41,814 nucleotides of DNA from Betaproteobacteria bacterium (GTDB lineage: Bacteria > Pseudomonadota > Gammaproteobacteria > Burkholderiales > Casimicrobiaceae), in assembly GCA_003153475.1 (NCBI GenBank), contig PLYT01000043.1, positions 1 to 41,814 on the forward strand, written 5' to 3'. Each line of letters begins with the position of its first letter. Within the stretch, counting starts at the first letter, position 1. The notes beneath the pieces were generated by a model that saw only the letters and a list, made by a program, of their open reading frames with translations, was not told where the DNA came from and did no database searches. Of this stretch, positions 8,391-16,566 are shown piece by piece. Made by a program: the position numbers and the translations under genes.

Positions 8391-9029
8391 ATGACCTCAA
8401 TTCGATCGAGCCTTCTCCTGGCCGCCTTCCTCTGTTCGATTCCCGCCGCCGCGCTCGCCCAGGAGGCCTACACCAATCGCACCGCGAACGTCCGCGCCGG
8501 CCCGGACCCGACCTATCCGGTGGTCGCGCAGCTGCCGCCGGCCGCGGGTCTGCAGGTCATGGGTTGCATCGACGACTATAGCTGGTGCGACGTCGTCTTC
8601 GGCGACAATCGCGGGTGGGTCTACGCCGGCAGCCTGTCTTACCCCTATCAGAACGGGCGCGTGCCCATCCTCGGTTACGGTGCCGTCATCGGTCTTCCGA
8701 TCATTACCTTTTCGCTGGGCAGTTACTGGGACAGCTATTATCGCGGCCGGCCGTGGTATCGCAATCGCAGCTATTGGGTGAGTCGCCCGCCGTCGCCGCA
8801 CTTCAGGCCGCCGCAGCGACCGCAGCCTCGACCGGGATTCAATCGCGGGCCCGAGCCGCGGCGCGTCGATCGGGGACCGGCAGTCGTCACTCGTCCGGCC
8901 CGGCCCGAGCGACCGGCGCTACGCGCTCCGGACAACCGCCCGTCGGGCGGTGCGCGCGAAGGCGCGCGACAGAGCGGGCGAGAATCCCGGGGCGACGGCA
9001 AATCTGAGCACAAAGATTCCGAACGCTAG
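8391..9029 (+). CDS. Secreted bacterial SH3-domain protein
   Basis: A 212-residue protein with a signal peptide (LLLAAFLCSIPAAALAQ, cleavage near residue 24) and one SH3b domain: TNRTANVRAGPDPTYPVVAQ, LQVMGCIDDYSWCDVVFG and NRGWVYAGSLSY. SH3b domains bind cell-wall peptides. The middle has an aromatic Gly/Tyr-rich stretch (GSYWDSYYRGRPWYRNRSYW) and the last 80 residues are a basic Pro/Arg/Gly-rich tail, probably disordered. GGGAGC 7 nt upstream of ATG 8391 supports the start. Similar small SH3b proteins are common in Burkholderiales and Bradyrhizobiaceae; their role is taken to be envelope-related. The stop codon overlaps the stop of a tiny minus-strand frame. Confidence 0.88.
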   Translation: MTSIRSSLLLAAFLCSIPAAALAQEAYTNRTANVRAGPDPTYPVVAQLPPAAGLQVMGCIDDYSWCDVVFGDNRGWVYAGSLSYPYQNGRVPILGYGAVIGLPIITFSLGSYWDSYYRGRPWYRNRSYWVSRPPSPHFRPPQRPQPRPGFNRGPEPRRVDRGPAVVTRPARPERPALRAPDNRPSGGAREGARQSGRESRGDGKSEHKDSER

Positions 9030-9142
9030 GCAGACCGGCGGGCGAACAGCCAGGGCGGCGCGAGCGCGCCGTTGATCTGCAGCAGCACGATGAAGGCGAT
9101 GCTCCACCGGGGCGATCGCGCATAGTGCCGCGCCCAGCGCAT
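9026..9142 (-). CDS. Possible 38-residue membrane peptide
   Basis: A short frame following the DUF6134 remnant on the same strand. It would encode MRWARHYARSPRW then SIAFIVLLQINGALAPPWLF and a basic end, so one possible membrane helix with positive ends. The frame is also open upstream of ATG 9142, overlapping the DUF6134 tail in another phase, but has no earlier start codon. No ribosome site is clear. It may be a real small protein coupled to the upstream gene or chance. I do not recognise it. Confidence 0.25.
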   Translation of the reverse strand: MRWARHYARSPRWSIAFIVLLQINGALAPPWLFARRSA

Positions 9143-9170
9143 AAAGCGATGGTCGGCTTCGGCGACGACG

Positions 9171-9896
9171 TCACTTAAGCCGATACGCGAGCACGTGGCC
9201 TTCGTGCGAGGTCGAGCGGAGCCCGATCCACTCGCCTTCCGGCGAATACCAGACGTCGATGCGATTGTGTGCAGTCTCGATGCGATAGTGCGTCGCCTGG
9301 ATCGATGCGCCGCGCAGCTCCTAGGCTTCCTTGGCCGGCGGTTGAACGGTGATCGGCGTCAAGGCGCCGGTCTGGACGTTGACGAGCTTTTTCTGCTTCA
9401 ACACGCGCGGATTCCAGTAGGCAAAGCTCATTACGCACGAAGGCAACCGCTGCTGCCCTCCGGGGCGATCGACCACGAAGCTGCCACCTTCGAGCCGGCC
9501 TGCGACCGTCGTGACGGCCCCCTTTTCTGTCGTCCGGGTGTCAAGGCGGGCCAGGCAATCGCCCTGCCAGGTTTCCTCTTCGTGCTGTTCGTAGCTTCCG
9601 GCCGTGAAGCCCAGCGGCGACACACGAAAGCGCATGTCGCTGCGCGTTGATCGCGCTTGACCATTCTGCTGGAGCGAAATGTCATGCGTGCCGACCGCGA
9701 GGCCATCGACGCTGACGTCGAAATGCCAATCGCGAGCCGCTGCAACGCCGGCAGCCAGCAAACCCGCGAGCAGAACTGATGTTGCAAGCCATGCTCGAAC
9801 GGCAACGTGGCGACGCTTGTCGGTGGGCCAGCACCGATAAACGCCGCACCGCGCGGCCGCGGGTACCCGTGCGTCGGAAATACGAGCTCGCTGCAT
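9171..9896 (-). pseudogene. DUF6134 family protein interrupted by an in-frame amber codon
   Basis: The gene reads from ATG 9896 through a signal-peptide core (LATSVLLAGLLAAGVAAA) into a beta-rich DUF6134 domain: RDWHFDVSVDGLAVGTHDIS, a CLARLDTRT segment and PSCVMSFAYWNPRVL. A TAG at 9323-9321 then stops it after VQPPAKEA. The same frame stays open for another 49 codons, with the expected end of the family: RGASIQATHYRIET, NRIDVWYSPEGEWIGL and STSHEGHVLAYRLK, to TGA at 9171. The first product (9321-9896) would be 191 residues, losing the last beta strands. One substitution (CAG, GAG, AAG or similar to TAG) explains this; a sequencing error is also possible. DUF6134 proteins are predicted periplasmic and of unknown function. 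The start is uncertain because no good ribosome site precedes 9896. Confidence 0.8.
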
Positions 9897-10146
9897 AAGC
9901 TTTGGAGTCGTGGGCGAGACCGTTGGTTGCGCGAACTGTGCAGGACGTGGTCCGACATTCATCGTGCGCGATTGCGTAGAGCCCCGCGCTCGATCCGGGC
10001 GCTGTCCTTCGCGGCCCAGACATTTCGCTCGCCACCGGGGCGTAAAATTGAACCAGGCCGGATTCGAAAGCAAGACCCGGAGTGCGAGGACCCCGTTCGG
10101 GGCCTAAATTTCAGCCATCGATGACGATGAGCTGAAAGGACCCAAC

Positions 10147-10341
10147 ATGAAGACGACTTCCAAAAGCATATCGGCGGCTGCGGTAACGATGGCCGACCCG
10201 CGGTGGGCAGCAGTTGTCGCCCGCGATCCGGCCGCCGACGGCCGCTTTCTGTATTCGGTCCGGACGACCGGCGTCTACTGCCGGCCTCGCTGGGGCGTCG
10301 AGCGCAAGCGCGCGTTGCTCGAGCGCGAGTCACGCGGATGA
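10147..10341 (+). pseudogene. ada: Internally deleted ada (methylphosphotriester-binding head joined to C-terminal tail)
   Basis: The 64-codon frame starts with the Ada N-terminal domain: ADPRWAAVVARDPAADGRF then LYSVRTTGVYCRP, matching E. coli Ada around its methyl-accepting Cys38. Directly after CRP it reads RWGVERKRALLERE, which is the extreme C-terminus of Ada/MGMT (E. coli ends GYRWGVSRKAQLLRRE). About 280 residues between are missing: the other three zinc-site cysteines, the AraC-type DNA-binding helices and the O6-alkylguanine active site PCHR. The frame is kept across the join, and its TGA overlaps the ATG of the next gene, as expected for an operon that once began with full ada. GAAAGGA lies 5 nt before the ATG. 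It cannot work as methyltransferase or activator. A real deletion and an assembly collapse are both possible. Confidence 0.85.
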
Positions 10342-11081
10342 ATGCGCCCGACCGCGATGTTGCAACGATTGCTGCGCCGGATACGAAATCGCCGCTCGCC
10401 TCGGTTGACTGGGCCGTGATCGCCGCCGATCTCGATGCCCGCGGTAACGCCGTCATCGAGCAGCTGCTTCAACCGGCGCAGTGCCGCTCGCTGGCCGCCT
10501 TGTACGATACCGACGAACGCTTTCGCAGCAAGGTCGTCATGGAGCGCCATGGCTACGGTCGCGGCGAGTACAAGTATTTCAGCTATCCGCTGCCGGCGCT
10601 GGTCGCCGAGCTGCGGGCCGCGCTCTACCCGCCGCTTGCGATGATCGCCAACCGCTGGAACGCCGAGCTGGGCATCGACGTGCGCTATCCGCCCGCGCAT
10701 GCGGCGTTTGTCGCGCGCTGCCATGCCGCGGGACAAACCAGGCCGACGCCGCTGCTGTTGCGCTACGGCGCCGGCGACTACAACTGCCTGCACCAGGACC
10801 TTTACGGCGAGCACGTGTTTCCGCTGCAGGCGACGATCCTGCTCTCCGACGAGCGGGACTTCGCCGGCGGCGAGTTCGTGCTCACCGAGCACCGGCCGCG
10901 AATGCAATCGCGGCCGGAAGTCGTACCGCTTCGTCAGGGCGACGCTGTCGTGTTCGCCGTCCAGCACCGCCCGGTGCAGGGCTCGCGCGGCGCGTACCGG
11001 GTCAACATGCGGCACGGCGTCAGCCGCGTGCGCAGCGGCCATCGGCAAACTGTCGGCATCATCTTCCATGATGCGGCGTGA
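10338..11081 (+). CDS. Fe(II)/2-oxoglutarate-dependent oxygenase of the alkylation-repair operon
   Basis: A 247-residue 2OG oxygenase with the double-stranded beta-helix fold. LLLRYGAGDYNCLHQDLYGE carries the iron-binding HxD; ILLSDERDFAGGEFVLTEH and GDAVVFAVQHRPVQG follow, and GAYRVNMRHGVSRVR holds the distal part with an Arg for 2-oxoglutarate. It is known from Ada/AlkB gene clusters as a prolyl-hydroxylase-like 2OG protein. Its ATG overlaps the TGA of the ada remnant (ATGA) and alkB follows after 10 nt, so the three were one operon. A role in dealkylation or in modifying a repair protein is inference. The start is fixed by the overlap; no better ATG lies upstream. Confidence 0.87.
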   Translation: MNAPDRDVATIAAPDTKSPLASVDWAVIAADLDARGNAVIEQLLQPAQCRSLAALYDTDERFRSKVVMERHGYGRGEYKYFSYPLPALVAELRAALYPPLAMIANRWNAELGIDVRYPPAHAAFVARCHAAGQTRPTPLLLRYGAGDYNCLHQDLYGEHVFPLQATILLSDERDFAGGEFVLTEHRPRMQSRPEVVPLRQGDAVVFAVQHRPVQGSRGAYRVNMRHGVSRVRSGHRQTVGIIFHDAA

Positions 11082-11091
11082 GGAAGTTGCG

Positions 11092-11745
11092 ATGACTGGC
11101 GATCTGTTCGAGCTCGATGCCGGGATCGAAGCGCGGCAGCAGCATCTCGCGCCGGGAGCGGTATTGCTGCGCGGGTTCGCGGGTGCTGCGTCGCATTCGC
11201 TCTCGGACGGCCTGCAAAGCGTGATCGCCGAGGCGCCGTTTCGCCACATGGTCACGCCGGGCGGCCTGTCGATGGCGGTGGCGATGACCAACTGCGGCGA
11301 CTACGGCTGGATCAGCGACCGCGCGGGATATCGATACGACGCGATCGATCCCGAAAGCGGACGCCCCTGGCCGCCGATGCCCGAGGCGTTCCCGCGGCTC
11401 GTGCGCGAAGCGGCAGCGGCCGCCGGTTTCAACGAATTCGTGCCCGACGCCTGCCTGATCAATCGCTACGGAACCGGCGCCAAGCTGTCGCTGCACCAGG
11501 ACAAGGATGAGCGCGACTTCGGCCAGCCGATCGTGTCGGTGTCGCTCGGTGTGCCGGCAACGTTTCTGTTCGGCGGCACCAAGCGCGCCGGCAGGACGCT
11601 GCGCGTACCGGTGCAGCACGGCGACGTGCTGGTCTGGGGCGGTCCGGCGCGGCTCAATTACCACGGCGTATTGCCGGTCAAGGCCGCGCATCACCCGTTC
11701 GCCGGCACGCATCGCATCAACCTGACCCTGCGCCGCGCGGCCTGA
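11092..11745 (+). CDS. alkB: DNA oxidative demethylase AlkB
   Basis: 217 residues, almost the length of E. coli AlkB (216). It repairs 1-methyladenine and 3-methylcytosine in DNA and RNA by oxidative demethylation with Fe(II) and 2-oxoglutarate. Visible residues: substrate-pocket TNCGDYGWISDRAGYRYD, iron ligands H135 and D137 in KLSLHQDKDE, H191 in LNYHGVLPV, and the 2OG-binding Arg pair in HRINLTLR at the end. GAGGAAG is 6 nt upstream of ATG 11092; ATGs at 11068 and 11071 would add 7-8 residues. It is the third gene after the collapsed ada, so normal Ada-driven induction has probably been lost or replaced. Confidence 0.95.
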   Translation: MTGDLFELDAGIEARQQHLAPGAVLLRGFAGAASHSLSDGLQSVIAEAPFRHMVTPGGLSMAVAMTNCGDYGWISDRAGYRYDAIDPESGRPWPPMPEAFPRLVREAAAAAGFNEFVPDACLINRYGTGAKLSLHQDKDERDFGQPIVSVSLGVPATFLFGGTKRAGRTLRVPVQHGDVLVWGGPARLNYHGVLPVKAAHHPFAGTHRINLTLRRAA

Positions 11746-11803
11746 CCAAGGGCCCGCGCGGACGGCGAGCACGCCGCGCGGCGCACTTCCTGAACGTCTC
11801 GCT

Positions 11804-11834
11804 TATAATCCGCCACCGGCGTTCGTGCCGGTGG
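11804..11834 (+). promoter_or_regulatory. TATAAT box followed by a perfect 8-bp stem-loop in the leader
   Basis: A consensus -10 (TATAAT, 11804-11809) lies 88 nt before the MBL-fold gene. No good -35 is seen at 16-18 nt. Right at the expected transcription start is CCACCGGC-gttcgt-GCCGGTGG (11813-11834), a perfect stem of 8 bp with a 6-nt loop. It could protect the 5' end of the mRNA or be an operator. A terminator for alkB is unlikely because no T run follows. Confidence 0.5.
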
Positions 11835-11896
11835 GTGGACGCAGCGTCGACTACGGCGCCTGCCCGCCGCCGACGAACGAGGGAGGCCGTTGCACG

Positions 11897-12856
11897 ATGA
11901 AGTGTGTTCGCTTCTGGGGCACGCGCGGCTCGCTGCCGGTGGCGTTGACGGCTTCGGGCGTGCGTCGCAAGGTGATCACCGCGCTCGCCGGCGCCGCGGG
12001 TCGACACTTCGCTTCCGGCGCCGAGCTCGAGGCCTACGTTGACACGCTCGGCATGGCCGTGGCCGGCAGCTACGGCGGGCATTCGTCGTGCGTCGAGATC
12101 GAGACCGGCGGCCCCGATTACGTCCTGTGCGACATGGGCAGCGGCCTGCGGCGCTTCGGCCATCAGGCGATCGAGCGCCACGGTCGGGGGTCGCCACAGA
12201 CCTATCACTTCTTCATGTCGCACGCCCACTGGGACCACATCATGGGGTTCCCTTTTTTTACGCCCGCGTACTTCCCCGGCAATCGCATCTTTATTTACGG
12301 CGGACACACGGTGCTCGAAGAAGCGCTGCGGAGGCAGCAGTCGCCGCCGTCCTTTCCGGTGACCTTTGCGGCGCTGCGCGCCAACATCGAGTTCGTTCAT
12401 CTGGAGCCGGAGCGGGACTACGAGCTCGCCGGCATGACGGTGAGGATGAAGCTGCAGCGGCACGGCGGCGACTCATACGGATACCGTTTCAGCTCGGATG
12501 GAAAGACGGTCGTCTACTCGACCGACTCCGAGCACCGAATGAGCGATGCCGCCGAGACGGCAGCCTTCGTCGAGTTCTTTCGCGCCGCCGACCTGGTTAT
12601 TTTCGATGCAATGTATTCACTGGCCGACACGATGTCGGTCAAAGCCGACTGGGGACACTCGAGTAATATCGCCGGCGTCGAGCTCTGCCAGATGGCGGGC
12701 GCGCGGCAGCTTTGCCTGTTCCATCACGAGCCGATGCACGACGACGAGGCGATCGACCGCCTGCTGGCCGAGACCCGCCGCATCGAGGAGATCACCCGGA
12801 CCGGCGAACGACTGCTGATCAGCGCGGCTTACGACGGGATGGAAGTGCGCTGGTGA
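11897..12856 (+). CDS. MBL-fold metallo-hydrolase
   Basis: A 319-residue beta-lactamase-fold phosphodiesterase-type hydrolase of the RNase Z/class II cyclic-nucleotide phosphodiesterase branch. It opens with the typical VRFWGTRGSLPV. The zinc site HxHxDH is present as SHAHWDHIMGF (H109, H111, D113, H114), then YSTDSEHRMSD with the bridging Asp, and LCLFHHEPMHDD with the late His. An insertion of about 35 residues separates the first strand from GSYGGHSSCVEI. GGGAGG lies 11 nt upstream of ATG 11897. The substrate is not known for this subgroup. It has its own promoter and is convergent with the diguanylate cyclase. Confidence 0.88.
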   Translation: MKCVRFWGTRGSLPVALTASGVRRKVITALAGAAGRHFASGAELEAYVDTLGMAVAGSYGGHSSCVEIETGGPDYVLCDMGSGLRRFGHQAIERHGRGSPQTYHFFMSHAHWDHIMGFPFFTPAYFPGNRIFIYGGHTVLEEALRRQQSPPSFPVTFAALRANIEFVHLEPERDYELAGMTVRMKLQRHGGDSYGYRFSSDGKTVVYSTDSEHRMSDAAETAAFVEFFRAADLVIFDAMYSLADTMSVKADWGHSSNIAGVELCQMAGARQLCLFHHEPMHDDEAIDRLLAETRRIEEITRTGERLLISAAYDGMEVRW

Positions 12857-12874
12857 TTCGCGCAGTATTCGACC

Positions 12875-12899
12875 GAAAAAACCCCGAACCGCCTCGGGA
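12875..12899 (-). terminator. Rho-independent terminator of the diguanylate cyclase gene
   Basis: On the minus strand CCCGA-ggcggt-TCGGG (12898-12883) is followed by GTTTTTT. It begins about 12 nt after the GGDEF gene stop, in the convergent gap with the MBL gene. Stem of 5 bp, extendable by one, with a clear U tail. Confidence 0.6.
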
Positions 12900-12909
12900 T
12901 TGTCCGCGG

Positions 12910-14046
12910 CTAGAGCGCGGCGCCTGCGGGCGCGGCCGCTTCGAAGCGGTTGCGGCCGGCGAGCTTGGCGCGGTAGAGCGCGGCATCCGCCTGCTTCACC
13001 CAGGCATCGACGTCCATCTCTGCGTGCGCCGCAGCCGCACCGAGGCTGACAGTGCAGCGCAGATCGGCAGCGCGCTCGAACGCAACGCCTTCGAGCTTCG
13101 CGCGAACGCGTAGCGATGCTTCCTCGGCGCCGCGCAAAGTGGTCTCCGGCAACATCATCACGAATTCGTCGCCGCCGTAGCGCGCGACCGAGTCGCTCTT
13201 GCGACTGGACTCGCACAGGACCCTGGCTACCGTGCACAGCACCTCGTCACCGACCGGATGTCCGTATCGATCGTTGATGTCCTTGAAATGGTCGACGTCC
13301 AGAATCACCAGTACCGCGGAGCGGCTGGTGCGGCGATGCCGCGCCAGCTCGGTTTCCGCCAGCGAAAGGCACTGCCGCCGATTGGCAAGACCCGTCAGCT
13401 CATCGGTGCGGCCCAATTCGTCCAGCCGCCTGTTTTGCCGCGCCAGCTTGTTGGCTAGCGAATGCGCCGTGGTCCCGATCGCCAATGGATAGACGACCAG
13501 GAGCGGCAGACAGGCCAGCATGACGTCCATCGGTGTCGCGATCTGAACCGGAAAACCAAGCAGCGCCGCCGTCGCGACACAGGTCGCGATCAGCAACAAG
13601 GAGGTCCGTGCGACAAACCACATGCCGCCGACCCCGACCTTGTCGACCGAAAGCATCGTCGCCAGCACGACGCTCGGCAGCAGGTTGAATTGCATCACCG
13701 CAATCCAGACGCCGCCCATCGCCGAGTCCACCATCAGGTTGCGGATTTCGGCGTGCGTCGGGCGCTTGCTGCGCCCCGCCAGCCACCGGGCTGCATGCGG
13801 CCACGCGAACGCGTTCACTGCCAGAGCGATCCACCATCCGATCGACGACCGATGCAATAGCAACACCGATGCCACGCACACGAAGCCCAGCGCGAGACCC
13901 AAGGTGCGCATCCGATGAATGCGACGGACGAACCGCATCTGGCGCGTGCGATCCCGGCCATGCAGGGGAGGATTGATGGGAATGGGAATTTCGCGCAAGT
14001 CGTCGTCCGGCAAGCGGATGCTTTCATCGGCGCAGCAAGCGGGCAT
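12910..14046 (-). CDS. MASE2-GGDEF diguanylate cyclase (DgcC/AdrA-like)
   Basis: Makes the second messenger cyclic di-GMP from two GTP at the inner membrane. The N-terminal half is a MASE2 domain, similar in order to E. coli DgcC (AdrA): GRDRTRQMRFVRRIHRMRTL, WWIALAVNAFAWPHAARWLA, MGGVWIAVMQFNLLPSVVLA and further helices. A GGDEF domain follows: DELTGLANRRQCL, VLVILDVDHFKDINDRYGHP, and the intact active site RYGGDEF near residue 291. An RKSD just before it fits the RxxD inhibitory site, so product feedback is likely. The end ALYRAKLAGRNRFEAA is standard. An upstream GTG at 14118 is possible, but that segment has poorer G/C at third positions, so ATG 14046 (about 378 residues) is preferred. 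Likely roles are cellulose or biofilm control. Confidence 0.92.
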   Translation of the reverse strand: MPACCADESIRLPDDDLREIPIPINPPLHGRDRTRQMRFVRRIHRMRTLGLALGFVCVASVLLLHRSSIGWWIALAVNAFAWPHAARWLAGRSKRPTHAEIRNLMVDSAMGGVWIAVMQFNLLPSVVLATMLSVDKVGVGGMWFVARTSLLLIATCVATAALLGFPVQIATPMDVMLACLPLLVVYPLAIGTTAHSLANKLARQNRRLDELGRTDELTGLANRRQCLSLAETELARHRRTSRSAVLVILDVDHFKDINDRYGHPVGDEVLCTVARVLCESSRKSDSVARYGGDEFVMMLPETTLRGAEEASLRVRAKLEGVAFERAADLRCTVSLGAAAAHAEMDVDAWVKQADAALYRAKLAGRNRFEAAAPAGAAL

Positions 14047-14199
14047 TATCGCAGGTGCAGCGGCAGGATGGCCCTCTGTCCGGCGCGCGGTTGTGGCAAA
14101 CAACCGTGTTGCGTCCACCGCCGGCAGACCGCCGATATCGCGCCTAACGGTTAGGCGCTTGCGTCGCCGTAGTCCTTGCGACTGTCAGTCGATCGCGCG

Positions 14200-15147
14200 T
14201 CAGTGCGCATCGCTCGTATCGTCGAACATGTCGTGCAGCAGATAATTTTCCAGCGCCGCGGTGTCGGCCGGACGCGCCGACAGCGTGACGATGCTTCCGT
14301 GCCGCCCCGACTCCCAGGTGAAATCTCCGTGTTCGTGCTCGCGGATGATGACGATCATCCTTCGCACGACGGCGATTTGCATATTCGCGTTGTCGCCCTT
14401 GCGCACCTCGATCAGCTGTGGCGTGCGCCGGCCCATTTCGGAATTCCATCCGAAAAATTCGAACGCGGCATCGTCGTAGGTCATCCGCTTCATTTCAAAC
14501 ATGCCGCCGCCCCGGATCGGCCTCTGTGCGGCAACGCCGTGCGCGGCAGTGGGAAGATTGGCGGCAATCTTGCTGTCGAAATCCGCGGCCGCAGTGTCGG
14601 ACTCCGCCGATTCGGGCTCGCCGCGCGCACGGCGATTCGACTGGACGAACGACAGGAAATCGCCTTGTGGCGGCGGCTTGGCCTGCGGCACGGGCGGGGC
14701 CGCAGCGACTGGCGGCGCCAGAGGAGCCGGCGTTCGACTCGGCTGCGGCTCGATCCGGGGCATCGCGACCGCCGGCGAGGGCCGGCGCCGTGGCGTCGCG
14801 GGAAGCGGCCTCGGAGGTGGTACCGGCGCCGCGGCGGGCGGGGGTTCGGCCGCCCGCGGCGGTGGCGGACTCGCCTCCGCGAGCTGGACTTGTACCGGAC
14901 TGCTTTCCTCCTCCAGCGCCTCCTGGTTCGGCCCGGCCGTCGGCAGTCGGCTGAGCAACACCAGCAGCGCCACCGCGTGGACGAGCAGCGACGCGACCAG
15001 CGTCACCGTCCACCTGGGGATCGTCACGACGTCCTGCCGCGAAGCCGGCTTGTGCAGCCAATGGCTCATCGGCCGCTCGTAGTCCGGCGGCTGCGGATCG
15101 GGGACGGCGTCGGGGGTCATCGCCGTGGCGTCGCTGCGAGCATTCAT
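14200..15147 (-). CDS. Proline-rich TonB-like protein with uncharacterised C-terminal domain
   Basis: 315 residues. A cytoplasmic head of about 45 residues, one membrane helix (WTVTLVASLLVHAVALLVLL), then about 110 residues rich in Pro/Ala (PPPPRAAEPPPAAAPVPPP), resembling the periplasm-spanning part of TonB. The last 110 residues form a compact domain I do not recognise: GGGMFEMKRMTYDDAAFEFF, GWNSEMGRRTPQLIEVRKGD, IAVVRRMIVIIREHEHGDFT and WESGRHGSIVTLSARP. This is not the TonB energy-transducing domain. The region is well conserved in my memory of Burkholderiales hypotheticals, unverified. In-frame ATGs at 15120 and 15069 are alternative starts; none has a strong ribosome site. It lies 154 nt upstream of the diguanylate cyclase, same strand. 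Confidence 0.78.
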   Translation of the reverse strand: MNARSDATAMTPDAVPDPQPPDYERPMSHWLHKPASRQDVVTIPRWTVTLVASLLVHAVALLVLLSRLPTAGPNQEALEEESSPVQVQLAEASPPPPRAAEPPPAAAPVPPPRPLPATPRRRPSPAVAMPRIEPQPSRTPAPLAPPVAAAPPVPQAKPPPQGDFLSFVQSNRRARGEPESAESDTAAADFDSKIAANLPTAAHGVAAQRPIRGGGMFEMKRMTYDDAAFEFFGWNSEMGRRTPQLIEVRKGDNANMQIAVVRRMIVIIREHEHGDFTWESGRHGSIVTLSARPADTAALENYLLHDMFDDTSDAH

Positions 15148-15335
15148 CGAATCGAATAGTCCACCGGCGGATTCGCCGTTGCAATACGAACCGAAAGGCC
15201 GCCCGTTTGTTCCCTGCGTGCCGCGCGGGCGCGCCCTTCGGCATCGATTGTCTCCCAGGCGATGTCATCACGGTCACCGACGGCCCTCGAAAATCGGCTA
15301 CGCTCGCGGTTTTGCATCCCGACCTCCATCGCGCA

Positions 15336-16454
15336 ATGTCCTCCGCCCTGTTCACACCATACAAGCTGCGCAAGCTCGCGCTCGCCAATCGCATCATCGT
15401 CTCGCCGATGTGCCAGTACTCGGCCGTCGACGGCTGCGCGACCGACTGGCATCTGGTGCATTGGGGGCAACTGCTGCAATCGAGCGCGGCCATGTTCACG
15501 ATCGAGGCCACCGCGGTATCGGCGATCGGACGCATCACCTACGGCTGCCTGGGCCTCTACGACGACGCCTGCGAGGAGTCGCTGGGCGAGCGCCTGACGA
15601 TCGCGCGCCAGTATGCGCCGCCGATGCCGGTGGCGATCCAGCTCGCGCACGCCGGACGCAAGGGCTCGTCGCAGGTGCCGTGGGAAGGCGGACAGCTGAT
15701 TCCGATCACGCAGGGTGGGTGGACGCCGGTGGCACCTTCGGCAATACCGCAGCTCGAGCACGAAGCGCCGCCGTCGGCGCTCGATGCCGCGAGCCTTGAT
15801 CAGATCAAAAGCGAATTCGTCGGCGCCGCGAAGCGGGCGGCGCGGGTCGGCCTCGATGCGCTCGAGCTGCATTGCGCCCACGGTTATCTGCTGCACGAAT
15901 TTCTCTCGCCGATATCGAACCGGCGCTCTGATGCCTACGGCGGCTCGTTCGACAACCGCGCGCGCTTTCCGCTTGAAGTCTTCGCCGCAGTCCGCGACGC
16001 CTGGCCACAGGACAAGCCGATGGGCGTGCGCATCTCGGCTACCGACTGGGTCGACGGCGGGTGGACGATCGAGGATTCGGTCGCGCTGGCCCGCCGCCTC
16101 AAGGCCGGCGGCTGCGACTGGATCGACGCTTCGAGCGGGGGCATCTCTCCCGCGCAGAAGATTCCGCTCGGCCCCGGCTACCAGGTCCCCCTCGCGCGCG
16201 AGATACGCCGATCCACGAACATCGCGACGATGGCGGTGGGCCTCATCACCGAAGCGAAGCAGGCCGAGGCGATCATCGCCTCGGGCGACGCCGACCTGGT
16301 GGCGATGGCGCGCGCGATGCTCTGGGACCCGCGCTGGCCGTGGCACGCGGCTGCCGCGCTGGGCGCAGAGGTTCAGACACCGCAACAATACTGGCGATCC
16401 CCTCCACGAGGGGCCGCCAATGTGATCGCGCATGCGAAGATTGGCATGCGGTAG
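15336..16454 (+). CDS. Old Yellow Enzyme-type NADH:flavin oxidoreductase (YqjM/XenA-like)
   Basis: A 372-residue FMN-binding TIM-barrel ene-reductase that reduces activated C=C bonds (enones, nitro compounds) with NAD(P)H. N-terminus SALFTPYKLRKLALANRIIV with SPMCQYSA, where the Cys is the redox-tuning residue of the YqjM class. AIQLAHAGRKGSS, ELHCAHGYLLHEFLSPISNR with SDAYGGSFDNR, and GVRISATDW are diagnostic. The start at ATG 15336 fits the family; the frame is open upstream to 15207 without homology. It is divergent from the TonB-like gene, and an NMT1-like binding protein gene follows after 112 nt. Confidence 0.95.
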   Translation: MSSALFTPYKLRKLALANRIIVSPMCQYSAVDGCATDWHLVHWGQLLQSSAAMFTIEATAVSAIGRITYGCLGLYDDACEESLGERLTIARQYAPPMPVAIQLAHAGRKGSSQVPWEGGQLIPITQGGWTPVAPSAIPQLEHEAPPSALDAASLDQIKSEFVGAAKRAARVGLDALELHCAHGYLLHEFLSPISNRRSDAYGGSFDNRARFPLEVFAAVRDAWPQDKPMGVRISATDWVDGGWTIEDSVALARRLKAGGCDWIDASSGGISPAQKIPLGPGYQVPLAREIRRSTNIATMAVGLITEAKQAEAIIASGDADLVAMARAMLWDPRWPWHAAAALGAEVQTPQQYWRSPPRGAANVIAHAKIGMR

Positions 16455-16566
16455 GTCGTCGCCCGGGCATCCGATCCCCGAATACTCGATATACTTTGCC
16501 CACGCGCGCCGTGCGGTCTCCGACCTTTGGAGTGTTCGACACGACCGACAGGATTCAGGAGGAGTG

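Noticed and set aside
10087..10105. CCCC-gttc-GGGG hairpin upstream of the ada remnant, considered as a terminator or Ada site
   Set aside because: The stem is only 4 bp before a mismatch, no T run follows, and no recognisable Ada-box pattern is present.
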